A stretch of DNA of 64,000 nt from contig CAZSOQ010000001.1 in the NCBI GenBank assembly GCA_964608495.1, forward strand, positions 1-64,000, read 5' to 3'. Within the stretch, counting starts at the first letter, position 1. Every line of letters starts with the position of its first letter. Under the pieces are notes generated by a model. The model worked only from the letters and a program-made list of their open reading frames with translations, had not been told where the DNA came from and did not search any database. Positions 8,590-17,823 of the stretch are shown one piece after another. Both the position numbers and the translations under genes were made by a program. This stretch comes from JAKORR01 sp964608495 (lineage in GTDB: Bacteria; Armatimonadota; Zipacnadia; Zipacnadales; FEN-943).

Positions 8590-10467
8590 ATGCGGGACCT
8601 GCGAGCCATCCGTCTCACCATCGCGCTGCTGTTCTGCGCGGGGCTGGCGGCGGTGGCCCACGCCGAGGGGCTGGCGCTGCCGGACGTCCTCGCGGCCGGC
8701 CTGAAGCCCGCCTACGAGTGTGATGTGTGCGTGCTCGGTGGGGGGCCATCGGGCACAGCCGCGGCCGTCGCCGCGGCCCGCAACGGCGCCAAGACCCTCC
8801 TGATCGAGCAGTACGGCTACCTGGGCGGCATGGGCGCCGCCGGGAGCGTCAACGTCTTCATGACCTACCAGCACGCCGGCGGAATCCTGCGCGAGGTCCT
8901 GGCGCGCCTGGACGACATCGAGGGACGTCGCGGGAGCTGCTTCGATGTGTCGAAGTACCAGGTCGTGCTGGACGAGATGGTGGGCGAGGCGGGGGTGAAG
9001 GTGCTGCTCTATACGCGGGGGATCGCGGCGCTGACGGCCCCGGGCAGGCCCTGGCGGGGCCAGCCGCGCAGCACGATCACGGGATTGCTCATCCACAACA
9101 AGTCCGGGATTCAGCTCGTGAGGGCGCGCGTATTCGTGGACTGCACGGGCGACGGGGACCTGGCGGCCTGGGCGGGCGCGCCGGTGCAGGTCGGACGCCA
9201 GGAGGACGGCCTGACCCAGCCGATGACCATGATCTTCCGCATGGGCGGCTGCACCTACAAGGGCGGCGCCCTCAGCAGCTACCCCGAGCTGAAGGACTAC
9301 TGGGCCAGCTATGCCTGGAACCCCAACCCCGGCGAGATCACCCTCAACATGACCCGCATCCTCAACCGCAGCGGCATCAGCGGCGAGGACATGACCCTGG
9401 CGACGATCGAGGGACGGCGTGAGGTCATGAAGGCCGTCGAGCTTCTGCGCAAGCACGTGCCGGGCTTCGAGAGCGCCTACCTGGTGGCCCTGCCGGCCCA
9501 GATCGGTGTGCGCGAGACCAGGCACGTCCTCGGCGCGACGGTCCTCACGGGCGACCAGTGCCTCAAGGGCATGGGACGCGGCGACGTGATCGCCCGCTGC
9601 CAGTACGACATTGACATCCACAACCCGACGGGCACCGGCGCGCGGATCGCCCGCCTGACCCAGCCCTACGAGATCCCCTACCGGTCGCTCATACCCCGCG
9701 GCGTGGACAATCTGCTGGTGGCGGGGCGGGCGATCTCGGCCGACCACGTCGCGCACAGCTCGCTGCGGATTCAGCCTACGTGCTACGCGATCGGGCAGGC
9801 GGCCGGGACGGCGGCGGCGCTAGGCGTGGCGTGGGGCGCCGGGCCGTGGGAGATGGCGCCCCATCTGCGCGAGCTGCAGGCGACGCTGATCGAGCAGGGC
9901 GCCGACCTGGGGCGCGTGGGCGCGGAGCGCGTCGGGCTGGTGGGCGAGTGGGAGCAATGGCAGATACGCTACCAGCGGCGCCGTTCGGGAGCGCCGGCCG
10001 GGGGCTTCACGGACATACCCAAGGGCGACCCCGCCTACGAGGCGGCCATGGGGCTGGCCGCGCTCGGCGTGTTCAGTGGGTACTCCGACGGGAGCTTCGG
10101 CGCGAAAGACCCCGCCACGCTGGCGGTGGGGCTCGTCGTCATCGAGCGCACGCTGGAGGCCCACGAGCCGCCGGACCGGTCCCCGAAGGCGGCGGCGATC
10201 CCGGACGGGCTGAAGGGGCAGTGGTGGTCGGCCCCGATCGGGATGCTGGTGACGCGCGGTGTGATCCAGGCCGAGGAGCTGGACGCGCTGGCTCCGGACG
10301 CGCCGCTGACCGCCGGCGCCCTGAAGCGGTGGCTGCCGCTGGCCTTCCCGAAGAGCGGCGCCGACGGCCTCGCGCCCCTCGCGTCCCTGCTCGACGACCG
10401 GCCGCTCAGCCGCGCGGAGCTGGCGATTCACCTGTGGCAGGCCGCGAAGGGGTCAGGCACCCGGTAG
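8590..10467 (+). CDS. Secreted FAD-dependent oxidoreductase with C-terminal SLH repeats
   Basis: A 625-residue protein. A signal peptide covers residues 1 to about 25. The FAD-binding Rossmann motif CVLGGGPSGTAAAVAAARNG is at 47-66, followed by EQYGYLGGMGAAG, typical of the FAD_oxidored family common next to glycan genes. The FAD domain ends near residue 440 with LLVAGRAISADHVAH and the RIQPTCYAIGQAAGTAAAL helix. From about 470, FTDIPKGDPAYEAAMGLAAL and GVFSGYSDGSFG mark an SLH repeat, with a weaker second one to the end. SLH repeats attach proteins to the cell wall or outer-membrane-linked layer. AAGGAG precedes the ATG. Substrate unknown; a bound cofactor on an exported enzyme usually implies Tat export, but no RR motif is visible. 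Confidence 0.85.
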   Translation: MRDLRAIRLTIALLFCAGLAAVAHAEGLALPDVLAAGLKPAYECDVCVLGGGPSGTAAAVAAARNGAKTLLIEQYGYLGGMGAAGSVNVFMTYQHAGGILREVLARLDDIEGRRGSCFDVSKYQVVLDEMVGEAGVKVLLYTRGIAALTAPGRPWRGQPRSTITGLLIHNKSGIQLVRARVFVDCTGDGDLAAWAGAPVQVGRQEDGLTQPMTMIFRMGGCTYKGGALSSYPELKDYWASYAWNPNPGEITLNMTRILNRSGISGEDMTLATIEGRREVMKAVELLRKHVPGFESAYLVALPAQIGVRETRHVLGATVLTGDQCLKGMGRGDVIARCQYDIDIHNPTGTGARIARLTQPYEIPYRSLIPRGVDNLLVAGRAISADHVAHSSLRIQPTCYAIGQAAGTAAALGVAWGAGPWEMAPHLRELQATLIEQGADLGRVGAERVGLVGEWEQWQIRYQRRRSGAPAGGFTDIPKGDPAYEAAMGLAALGVFSGYSDGSFGAKDPATLAVGLVVIERTLEAHEPPDRSPKAAAIPDGLKGQWWSAPIGMLVTRGVIQAEELDALAPDAPLTAGALKRWLPLAFPKSGADGLAPLASLLDDRPLSRAELAIHLWQAAKGSGTR

Positions 10468-10475
10468 CGAGGGCA

Positions 10476-10519
10476 CGGGCTTTGCCCGACCCGCGACTAC
10501 AACGGGAGTGGATGTAGTC
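10476..10519. terminator. Hairpins between convergent genes
   Basis: Two perfect stems follow the plus-strand stop. CGGGC-TTT-GCCCG occupies 10476-10488; GACTACA and TGTAGTC pair across 10495-10519. No T-run follows, so this is not a classic intrinsic terminator. The position between convergent ends suggests transcription termination or an extragenic repeat. A related arrangement (CCGTTGTA, then GCGGGT, then a hairpin) occurs after the stop at 19080. Confidence 0.4.
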
Positions 10520-10597
10520 TCAGGTCGCGGTGGGAGCCGCGGAGCGGCCCCCGCCACGCGCCTGCGGTGGTGGTGGCGTGGTGGTCTGCTTTGCTCC

Positions 10598-11911
10598 TCA
10601 GCTCGGCGGCTCCAGGTACGTCGTCCCCGGGCACTCGGGGCTGAGGGCCAGCTTGCCGCCCGGCAGGACCACCGAGCTGCACCCGCACCGGTACGCCCTG
10701 GGGTCCTGGCCCAGCGCCTCCGCCAGCTCATCCCACATCTCCCGCGACTCCGTGCTGATGTACAGGAACACCTCGTCGTTCCACCGCCGCACCTGCTCGA
10801 TCAGGAAGCTGTAGATCTCCTTGCGCACGTGGTGCGGGAAGGGCGCGCACACGTTCCCCTTCATCTCCTCCGCGGCGTCGCGGGCGGCCTGCACGTACTC
10901 GGGGTCGAGCAGGTCCAGGTCAATCTTGGCCCCCAGCGTATCCAGGTCCATCCACATGATCACACAGAAGCCGATGGACTCGGGCCTGGTGAGCGTGCAC
11001 ATCCGCTCGATGATGGCGGCGTACTCCTCGCGCCAGCCGCGGACCGGGATCGTCGGCTTGAACTTGAACCGCACCGACAGGCCCATCTCCTGGCACTTGC
11101 GGGCGGCCTCGACGCGGTCGAGCGCGCTGCCGGCGCCCTGCTCCAGGTCACGCGCGACGGCCTCGCAGGTCACGCTCCACACGCCGATCAGGCGGTCGCG
11201 ATGGGGCAGGTCCGCGATCCAGTCCACGTTGGCGCTGGCGCTGTGGAAGTACCCGTACCGCCCCTCGTACTCCGCCAGCTTGGTCGTATACAGGTCAATG
11301 CAGCCGTACTCGGGCTCGAAGGCGATGTGGTCGGCGCCCCAGCCGATCATGCGGAAGCACTTCTGCCAGGACTGGGCCTCGACCGTCGGCCCGACCGCCT
11401 GCTCCATGAAGTCCTCAAGGTTGACGCCGATGGCGATGAACTTGCCCGATTTCCCCTCGCCGCAGTATTGGCAGCCGTGCGGGCAGCCGTTCATGGTGCC
11501 GAAGTCTGTGGTGGGCCAGCACACCCGGTTCTCGGCCCAGTCGTTCTGGCGCTCGTGGTAGCGGCGCGTGGGCTCGATGTGGCCCAGGACCTGCCGGACG
11601 TGCCCCGCCGCCGTGCCCTCGGGGCATCGCTCGAGGATCGGGCCGATGTCGGGCCACTCGCCGCTGAGCTCCTGGACGGTGAACACCAGCGGCCGAGTGA
11701 ACGACACGGGCACGCCCTCCGGCACCTCGGCCGGCGGCCACAGGTGCACCAGCTCCCCGATCAGCTCGGGCAGATTCTCTTCCGTGATCACCGTCACATC
11801 CTCAACCCGGCGGCCGAGGGCGCCGAGCATTCGCTCCACGCGCGCCAGGCACCGGGCATCGTCCTGCACGCGGTCGAGCATGTAGGTCTTGAGCGGCTGA
11901 AGGTTATACAC
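10598..11911 (-). CDS. Radical SAM protein, spore photoproduct lyase-like
   Basis: A 437-residue radical SAM protein. The [4Fe-4S] ligands are C143, C147 and C150 in NGCPHGCQYCGEG (CX3CX2C), embedded in a spore photoproduct lyase-like context. The middle contains the repeated strand-helix units of a partial TIM barrel (ADHIAFEPEYGC, RLIGVWSVTCEAVARDLE). The C-terminus carries more Cys (RCGCSSVVLPGGKLALSPEC). SPL enzymes repair spore-specific thymine dimers, but many family members have unknown roles, and the extended N-terminus here (about 130 residues before the cluster) differs from short Bacillus SPL. The start is GTG at 11911 with AGGGAGGT at ideal spacing. Confidence 0.75.
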   Translation of the reverse strand: MYNLQPLKTYMLDRVQDDARCLARVERMLGALGRRVEDVTVITEENLPELIGELVHLWPPAEVPEGVPVSFTRPLVFTVQELSGEWPDIGPILERCPEGTAAGHVRQVLGHIEPTRRYHERQNDWAENRVCWPTTDFGTMNGCPHGCQYCGEGKSGKFIAIGVNLEDFMEQAVGPTVEAQSWQKCFRMIGWGADHIAFEPEYGCIDLYTTKLAEYEGRYGYFHSASANVDWIADLPHRDRLIGVWSVTCEAVARDLEQGAGSALDRVEAARKCQEMGLSVRFKFKPTIPVRGWREEYAAIIERMCTLTRPESIGFCVIMWMDLDTLGAKIDLDLLDPEYVQAARDAAEEMKGNVCAPFPHHVRKEIYSFLIEQVRRWNDEVFLYISTESREMWDELAEALGQDPRAYRCGCSSVVLPGGKLALSPECPGTTYLEPPS

Positions 11912-12094
11912 GTCCGGACCTCCCTTGGGGCTTGGGCCGGGGGCCCTTCGCCGATGGGCGGCAACCTCCTGCCCCAGGCCGGCCCCCATGGCGGGGTGGC
12001 GCTGGGTGGGCCGGCCTGCGGCGCTGCGCCGCCCGGCGTCGCGCGTGAGGGCGCCGGCAGGTCCCCGGGGGGCCGCGGGCGAAGCGTGGGCCGG

Positions 12095-12112
12095 GCGGGC
12101 AGCCCTGCCCGC
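12095..12112. repeat. Perfect short palindrome before the GH2-like gene
   Basis: GCGGGCAG and CTGCCCGC form a self-complementary stem separated by two bases, about 28 bases before the start codon at 12141. It lies in the divergent promoter region shared with the radical SAM gene. It could be an operator or a leader hairpin. The high GC background makes chance occurrence possible. Confidence 0.3.
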
Positions 12113-12140
12113 ACCGCCGGGTCTGCAGGAGGGGCAGCGC

Positions 12141-15100
12141 ATGGCGAAGCGTGCCGGCTGGCGAGCGGGTGTACTGGGTCTGATGCTTGGGATGGCGGCG
12201 GCGGCCTGGTGCCAGGATGGGCCCAGGATGCTCTTCTACGCGGCCTTCGACGGCCAGACGAGGGCCTTCACCTCGACGGGCCCGACCAGCGCCGTCGTGG
12301 CGGCGTCCGACGTCCTCCTGACCGGCCTCTTCGGCGAGCGCTTCGCCGAGGGCGTGGTCGGGCAGGGGTTCCTCGCGGACTCAGGAGGGCTCGCCTACCC
12401 CACGCAGGACGCCTTCGTGCCGGAGCGCGGCACGGTGAGCCTGTGGATCCGGCCCGCCTACGACGGCACCGCCGAGGACGTCTACTCGACGATGTTCGGC
12501 GCGGCCAACTGGGGGCTGCTCTACAAATACACAACGCAGACCTTCATCACCTTCGGGGTCATCAAGGACGACGGCCAGTACGACTACGGCTGCACGGCCA
12601 GCATCGCCCACTGGAAGAAGGGTGAGTGGCACCACGTGGCCGCCACGTGGGACAAGCCCGGGGGCTCGCGCGCCATCTACCTGGACGGCCGCCGAGCCGC
12701 CGAGGGCAAGATACCGTCCTACCGGCCTTGCGACACCCGCATGGTCATCGGCGCGAACCCCGGCAACGCCTACCCGGCCACGGGTGTCCTCGACGAGGTG
12801 TGGATCTGGGACCGCCCGCTCGACGACGACGAGATAGCCGCGGCCTACGAGCGCACGCGGCAGGGCGAGCCGAGCTGGGAGCCGCCGGCGGAGTCCCTGC
12901 GCGTGCCGGGAGCGCCCCAGCCGCCGAGCGGCGACGCGCCGCCCCTGCCGGAGGGCGTGGACTGGGCGATCTACGAGCCCGGCGTGGTGCGCACGGCCAC
13001 GCGCGTGCGCCTGCCGCTGAGCGGCTACTGGCGGTTCCAGGCGATGCGCAACCCGGACGGCGGCGTGACCCGCGAGGAGATGGGTTTGCTGCGTGTGCCG
13101 GGGACGTGGGCCACACAGGCGGGCGATTGGGCCACGGTCTACGGCCCGGACCTGCGGCCCAGGCCCAGGCTGGCCGACGGCACCCCGGTGCGGACGTGCG
13201 TGTACGGCTGGTACGAGCGGGAGTTCGAGGCGCCACGCGAGCTGGCCGGCAAGCGCGTGCTGCTGAGCCTGGATTCGGTGCGCGCGATCGCCGAGGTGTG
13301 GCTGAACGGGGAGCAGGTGGGCCGGGCGCTCGAGTACGAGGGCGCGTGCTTCGACGTGACGGAGGACGTGCGGGTTGGTGAGCGCAACACGGTGGCTGTG
13401 CTGGTCACGTCGCTCAAGATTGACGGGGACGCCAAGGGCCTCGACCAGGACGTGTGGCTCGAGGGCGTTCCGATGGGGATGCGCTTGGGCCGCGTGGGCC
13501 TCGTCCCGTCGGCGTCGCGGGGCAAGCTTGGCGTGAGGGCCGAGCTTGAGGGGGGCGGCCCGGTCGAGGGGCTGCGGCTCGTGGCCGACTGCACGGGCTC
13601 GGGCGGCACGGCGAAGCGCCTCACCATGCCCCTGCGGGCCGCGGCGGCGGCCCCGGGCAGCGTTGCGGCGGGCGCGACGCTGGCCGTCGGCGAGACGGCC
13701 TGGGCCGACGCGCACCCCTGGTCGCCCGACGATCCCTTCCTCTACACGGGCCGGGTGGCGCTGGAGGACGCGGCCGGCAAGCTGCTGGACGAGCTGCCGC
13801 CCTTCCGCTTCGGGTTCAGGGACTTCGAGATCCGCGGCGGCGATCTGTACCTCAACGGCAAGAAGACGCATCTGCATGGCCAGGCCTCGCCGCCCTTTTC
13901 CTATGCCGCATACAACACCGACCCCGAGTTCATCCGCCAATGGTTCGCGGACCTCAGGCGCGCCGGCGGCAACACCGTGCGCGACTACAGCTACGGCCTG
14001 CAGACGGGCGAGCGGTTCTGGGCCAAGGACAATGTCTTCGGCGCGGCCGATGAGATGGGCGTCATGTTCCTGGCCCATCTGCCGGACCTGCGCAACGTCC
14101 TGCCGGGTTGGGCCCGCGAGGCCGTGCGCGAGGGCTACGGGCGCCGGATCGCCAGCTACGTGTGGCGATACTGGAACCACCCCTGCGTCATCATGTGGCA
14201 GCAGGACTTCAACCTGGCAGCCTACACGGGCGACATCGCGCCCTTCATGCTCGACACGGACTACTTCCCGGCCGAAGCGAGCTACGCCGAGCGCAAGCGG
14301 ACTGCCGGCGAGGCCGAGGCGATGCTGCGGGACCTGGACCCCTCGCGGCCGGTGCTGCATCACGCCTCGGGGACGCTCGGCTCGATGTACACGACGATGA
14401 CCTACCTGGGCTTCGGCATCCCCCTGCAGGAGCGTGAGGAGTGGCCGCTGTTGTGGAGCCGGCGGAAGCAGAAGCCGCTGATGATCATGGAGACCGGGTT
14501 TCCGTGCATCCTGTCCTACTACAAGACGCGCGCATGGGGTAAGACGCTGGCGGAGGTCTACGGCTCCGAGCCGCTGGTGGCCGAGTACACGGCGATGTAC
14601 CTGGGCGAGCGGGCCTACGAGCTCGAGGGCGACGCCGCGATGGAGTACTACGACCCGGCCAACTACAATCGCCGGACGGACCAGCTACGCCTGGGGCCGG
14701 CGTACCAGGCCCAGAAGGAGCTGTGGGCGACGAGCTGCCTGCGAAGCTGGCGGACCTACGACCTGTCGGGCATCTTCCTGCACGTCGAGATCCGTGAGGG
14801 CTACAGGCAGGAGCCCGAGCAGGTCGGAGACAGGCCCCTCGATGCCCGGGCGCCGTACATGTACGTGGAGAAGCTGCCAGCCGAGGTCCTTCGCCCGTGG
14901 GAGACCTTCCCGATGCTGGCCGCGCTGCAGCGGGCGAACTGGCCGGTGATTGGGTACATCGGCGGGCCCGGCGACCGCTGGGTCACCAAGGACCACGCCT
15001 TCTATGCGGGCGAGACCGTGCGCAAGTCCGCGGTGTTCATCAGCGACCGCCAGTCGCCGGTGCGCGTGAGGGGAAGGTGGTGGGCCGAGACGCGCGGCTC

Positions 15101-16505
15101 GGCGGAGCCCCTGGCGGAGGGAAGGCTGGACCTCACGGTGCAGCCGGGAGAGACGGTCTTCGCCGAGATCGCCTTCGGGGCGCCGCGCGTGTCGCAGCGC
15201 GCCACGGGGCGGATCGTGCTGAGGGCCAGAGCCTCCGACGACACGCGCATCGAGGACGAGTTCGCCTTCGAGACCTTCCCGCGCGCCCGGCGCATCGCGG
15301 CCGGACCCGCCTGCGTTCTGGTGCCCGGCGACGGGACTGCCGCGCGCCTGCTCGCTGTGGCCGGCGTGGACTTCAGCGTGTGGGACGGCCGAGGCCCGGT
15401 GCCGGAGGCGAAGCTGCTCGTGATCGGGCGGCGCGCCGGGGTCTGGAGCCGCAAGATCGAGGACGCGGTGCGCCGGGGGATGCGGGTCCTGTGCTTCGAG
15501 CAGGAGCGCGAGGCCCTGGGGCGCCTGCGGCTCGACGACGCGTGGGCCAGGCACTGCTTCGTGAGCGCGCCGGAGCATCCCCTGCTCGCGGGCCTCGATG
15601 ATAGGGACTTCGCGAGCTGGCGCGGCGACAGCAGCCTCACCGAGGCCTACCCGAACCCGGGGCTGGGCGATCCGCCGAAATGGCCCGAGGAGTTCTGGCA
15701 CTGGGGCAACACCAACTGCGTGACCACCTACCCCATCGAGAAGCCGCAACGGCCGGGCTTCACGCCGCTGCTGAGCTGCGAATTCGACCTGCTCTACTCG
15801 CCGCTGGTCGAGTGGCGCCTGGGCGAGGGGCGCGTGCTCTTCTGCCAGCTCGACGTGAGCGATCGGTACGGCGTGGACCCGGTGGCGACGCTGCTGGTGG
15901 AACGGATGCTCGACCTTTACGGCCCGGAGGCGCAGGCGGCTCTGGCCAGCTCCGTTGCCGTGGTCGGGGCAGAGGCGCCGGCGATGGCCCAGGCGCTCGG
16001 CATCGAGGCGCGGACCTTCCAGGCGCCGCCGCCGGCCGAGGAGCTTACGCGGATCACGAACGCCGGAGGCGTGGCCCTTCTTCTCCACGATGTGGACCCG
16101 CAGGCGGCCTACGGCTGGGGCGCGGCCCTGGAGGCGGCGCGGCTGGCGAAGACCGACCTGAGCGCCGCGGACCGGGCGGCGGTGCCGGGGCTATCGGACT
16201 CCGACCTGTTCTGGAAGCGGTTCGTGGACCTGCGCGTCCTGGCGGCCGGGCAGGAGGGTCTCATGGCCCCGCGGACGGGCGTGTTCGGGGTGCTGGCGCG
16301 GGGCGAGGGGAAGGTGCTCATCCTGCGCTTCGACCCGCTGGCCTTCGAGGACCCGCGGCAGCGGACCAAGGGCCTGCGCGTGGTGAGCCTGCTCCTCGGC
16401 GCGGCGGGCGTGCGGGCGCGGGTGTCACTGGTGGAGGACGCGGCGCCGGGGCCCTACGCCGAGGACGCCCTGGACTTCAACCCGCATCTGTACCGGCGCT
16501 GGTAG
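12141..16505 (+). CDS. Large secreted multidomain glycoside hydrolase, GH2-like, with LamG domain
   Basis: A 1454-residue protein. After a signal peptide (1 to about 25), residues 27-235 form a LamG/concanavalin-like domain (GTVSLWIRP, WHHVAATWD, DEVWIWDRPLDDDEI). A GH2 sugar-binding domain follows at about 285-420 (YGWYEREFEAP, AEVWLNGEQVG), then a GH2-type TIM barrel at about 555-850 (YLNGKKTHLHGQASPPFSY, RRAGGNTVRDYSY). The remaining 600 residues are beta domains plus a glutamine-amidotransferase-like part. The usual acid/base motif, WS.GNE after HP..., reads HPCVIMWQQDFN near 680, so the catalytic Glu is missing, while METG near 782 keeps the likely nucleophile Glu. GGAGGGG precedes the ATG. 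It may be a noncanonical enzyme or a binding protein. Confidence 0.8.
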   Translation: MAKRAGWRAGVLGLMLGMAAAAWCQDGPRMLFYAAFDGQTRAFTSTGPTSAVVAASDVLLTGLFGERFAEGVVGQGFLADSGGLAYPTQDAFVPERGTVSLWIRPAYDGTAEDVYSTMFGAANWGLLYKYTTQTFITFGVIKDDGQYDYGCTASIAHWKKGEWHHVAATWDKPGGSRAIYLDGRRAAEGKIPSYRPCDTRMVIGANPGNAYPATGVLDEVWIWDRPLDDDEIAAAYERTRQGEPSWEPPAESLRVPGAPQPPSGDAPPLPEGVDWAIYEPGVVRTATRVRLPLSGYWRFQAMRNPDGGVTREEMGLLRVPGTWATQAGDWATVYGPDLRPRPRLADGTPVRTCVYGWYEREFEAPRELAGKRVLLSLDSVRAIAEVWLNGEQVGRALEYEGACFDVTEDVRVGERNTVAVLVTSLKIDGDAKGLDQDVWLEGVPMGMRLGRVGLVPSASRGKLGVRAELEGGGPVEGLRLVADCTGSGGTAKRLTMPLRAAAAAPGSVAAGATLAVGETAWADAHPWSPDDPFLYTGRVALEDAAGKLLDELPPFRFGFRDFEIRGGDLYLNGKKTHLHGQASPPFSYAAYNTDPEFIRQWFADLRRAGGNTVRDYSYGLQTGERFWAKDNVFGAADEMGVMFLAHLPDLRNVLPGWAREAVREGYGRRIASYVWRYWNHPCVIMWQQDFNLAAYTGDIAPFMLDTDYFPAEASYAERKRTAGEAEAMLRDLDPSRPVLHHASGTLGSMYTTMTYLGFGIPLQEREEWPLLWSRRKQKPLMIMETGFPCILSYYKTRAWGKTLAEVYGSEPLVAEYTAMYLGERAYELEGDAAMEYYDPANYNRRTDQLRLGPAYQAQKELWATSCLRSWRTYDLSGIFLHVEIREGYRQEPEQVGDRPLDARAPYMYVEKLPAEVLRPWETFPMLAALQRANWPVIGYIGGPGDRWVTKDHAFYAGETVRKSAVFISDRQSPVRVRGRWWAETRGSAEPLAEGRLDLTVQPGETVFAEIAFGAPRVSQRATGRIVLRARASDDTRIEDEFAFETFPRARRIAAGPACVLVPGDGTAARLLAVAGVDFSVWDGRGPVPEAKLLVIGRRAGVWSRKIEDAVRRGMRVLCFEQEREALGRLRLDDAWARHCFVSAPEHPLLAGLDDRDFASWRGDSSLTEAYPNPGLGDPPKWPEEFWHWGNTNCVTTYPIEKPQRPGFTPLLSCEFDLLYSPLVEWRLGEGRVLFCQLDVSDRYGVDPVATLLVERMLDLYGPEAQAALASSVAVVGAEAPAMAQALGIEARTFQAPPPAEELTRITNAGGVALLLHDVDPQAAYGWGAALEAARLAKTDLSAADRAAVPGLSDSDLFWKRFVDLRVLAAGQEGLMAPRTGVFGVLARGEGKVLILRFDPLAFEDPRQRTKGLRVVSLLLGAAGVRARVSLVEDAAPGPYAEDALDFNPHLYRRW

Positions 16506-16508
16506 CGT

Positions 16509-16551
16509 GGCCCGGCGGCTGGACGCGGGCGCCCAGCGGCGGCCGCCGGCC
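16509..16551. terminator. Nested hairpin filling the gap between convergent genes
   Basis: GGCCCGGCG (16509-16517) pairs with CGCCGGCC (16544-16551) with one bulge, and GCTGG/CCAGC pair inside it. The structure occupies nearly the whole 47-base gap between the GH2-like gene and the convergent oxidoreductase, which suggests a two-way terminator, although no T-run is present. Confidence 0.4.
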
Positions 16552-16552
16552 C

Positions 16553-17548
16553 TTACGGATACGTGGCCACCTTGACCGGCGCTCCGCCGCGGGCCGCCGA
16601 CTCGACCACCGCGAAGCACGCCGCCATCGTGTTGAGGTTGTCGTGGCCGTCGGGCGCCGGGGTCTCGTCCCTCTGCACGGCCCTGACGAAGGCGGCCACC
16701 TCGCCGTCAATGGACGCCGGCAGGTCGGGCACCGGCAGCGGCTCGTAGGCCCACTCGCTCTTGGGCTTGCTCGCCGTGCGGCAGACTTGACCGCTGAGCA
16801 CGGTGCCCGCCGTCCCGTAGGCCGACAGGGTCGTGCGCCCAGGGCACTTGCACCCGCTGGACACGAGCGCGCGTCCCAGGGCGCCCGACTCGAAGACCAG
16901 TTGGGCGACGATGCAGTCGTCCGTGGGCTGGTCCTCGAAGGCCAGATGGTTGGCGTAGGCGCTGACCTCGACGATGGTGCCCCCGACGAAGCGCGTCAGG
17001 TCCAGCGCGTGGCAGCCGCCCAGGAAGGGATGCCGGACCGCCGGATCGTTGCGCCAGTTGCCGGCGCCGCCCACGCCCTCCAGGTTGTTCCAGTACTCGG
17101 ACTCGACGAAGAACAGCTCGCCCAGGTCCCCGGCGTCGAGGGCTTGCCTGACGGCCACGTACTGGGCGGCGTACCGGCAGCTCTGCCCGATCATGAGCTT
17201 GAGGCCCAGGCGATCGGCCGTCTCCACCATGCGCAGGCACTCCTCCCACGTGGGGGCCATGGGCTTCTCGCACAGCACGTGCCTGCCGGCTTCGAGCGCG
17301 GCGATGGTCAGAGGCGCGTGGAAATGGTCGGGCGTGACCACGTTGATCACGTCCAGATCGTCGCGCTGGATCAGCTCCTCGGCGCTGGTGGTGACGAAGC
17401 GGGCCCCGGTCTCAGCCGCCAGCCGGTGAAGGGCCTCCTCGTTGGTGTCACAAAGGGCCACCAGTTCGGCGTCCGGATTGTTGGCGTAGGCGCGGGCGTG
17501 GGCTGCTCCCATGCGCAGGCCGATAACGCCGGCTCTCAGCTTGGTCAT
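16553..17548 (-). CDS. Gfo/Idh/MocA-family NAD(P)-dependent oxidoreductase
   Basis: A 331-residue cytoplasmic dehydrogenase of the Gfo/Idh/MocA family, which oxidises or isomerises sugars and cyclitols. The Rossmann start AGVIGLRMGAAHARAY is at residues 6-21 and the signature EKP at 94-96 (VLCEKPMAPTWEE). A GGCHALDLTRF segment carries the family's active-site His region. The ATG at 17548 has AGGAGG nine bases upstream. It would process a sugar released by the surrounding hydrolases. The exact substrate is not predictable. Two unusual Cys (SGCKCPGRTT) lie in the C-terminal domain. Confidence 0.9.
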   Translation of the reverse strand: MTKLRAGVIGLRMGAAHARAYANNPDAELVALCDTNEEALHRLAAETGARFVTTSAEELIQRDDLDVINVVTPDHFHAPLTIAALEAGRHVLCEKPMAPTWEECLRMVETADRLGLKLMIGQSCRYAAQYVAVRQALDAGDLGELFFVESEYWNNLEGVGGAGNWRNDPAVRHPFLGGCHALDLTRFVGGTIVEVSAYANHLAFEDQPTDDCIVAQLVFESGALGRALVSSGCKCPGRTTLSAYGTAGTVLSGQVCRTASKPKSEWAYEPLPVPDLPASIDGEVAAFVRAVQRDETPAPDGHDNLNTMAACFAVVESAARGGAPVKVATYP

Positions 17549-17823
17549 GGCGGGCCTCCTTACTGCTGACGGTCGGTGCCCCCGCGCCCAGGGACGGAGC
17601 GCGGGCGGGCCGATCGGCATGGCAATCCGTGGGCGGCGTAAGGGCCGACCCACGGGAGCGGCGCCTTCGCGGCGCGAGCGCGATGTCCTCCCGGCGCTTC
17701 GGCCTCGTGCTCCGGGGGAGGTCGCGGCGCCCCGGCGACAGAAGGACCGGGGGCCGCCGTCATGAACCCTCGCCCTCGTCCCGCACGCGCGGGAACCACC
17801 CCTGCCGGCGGAGGCGCCAGCCC

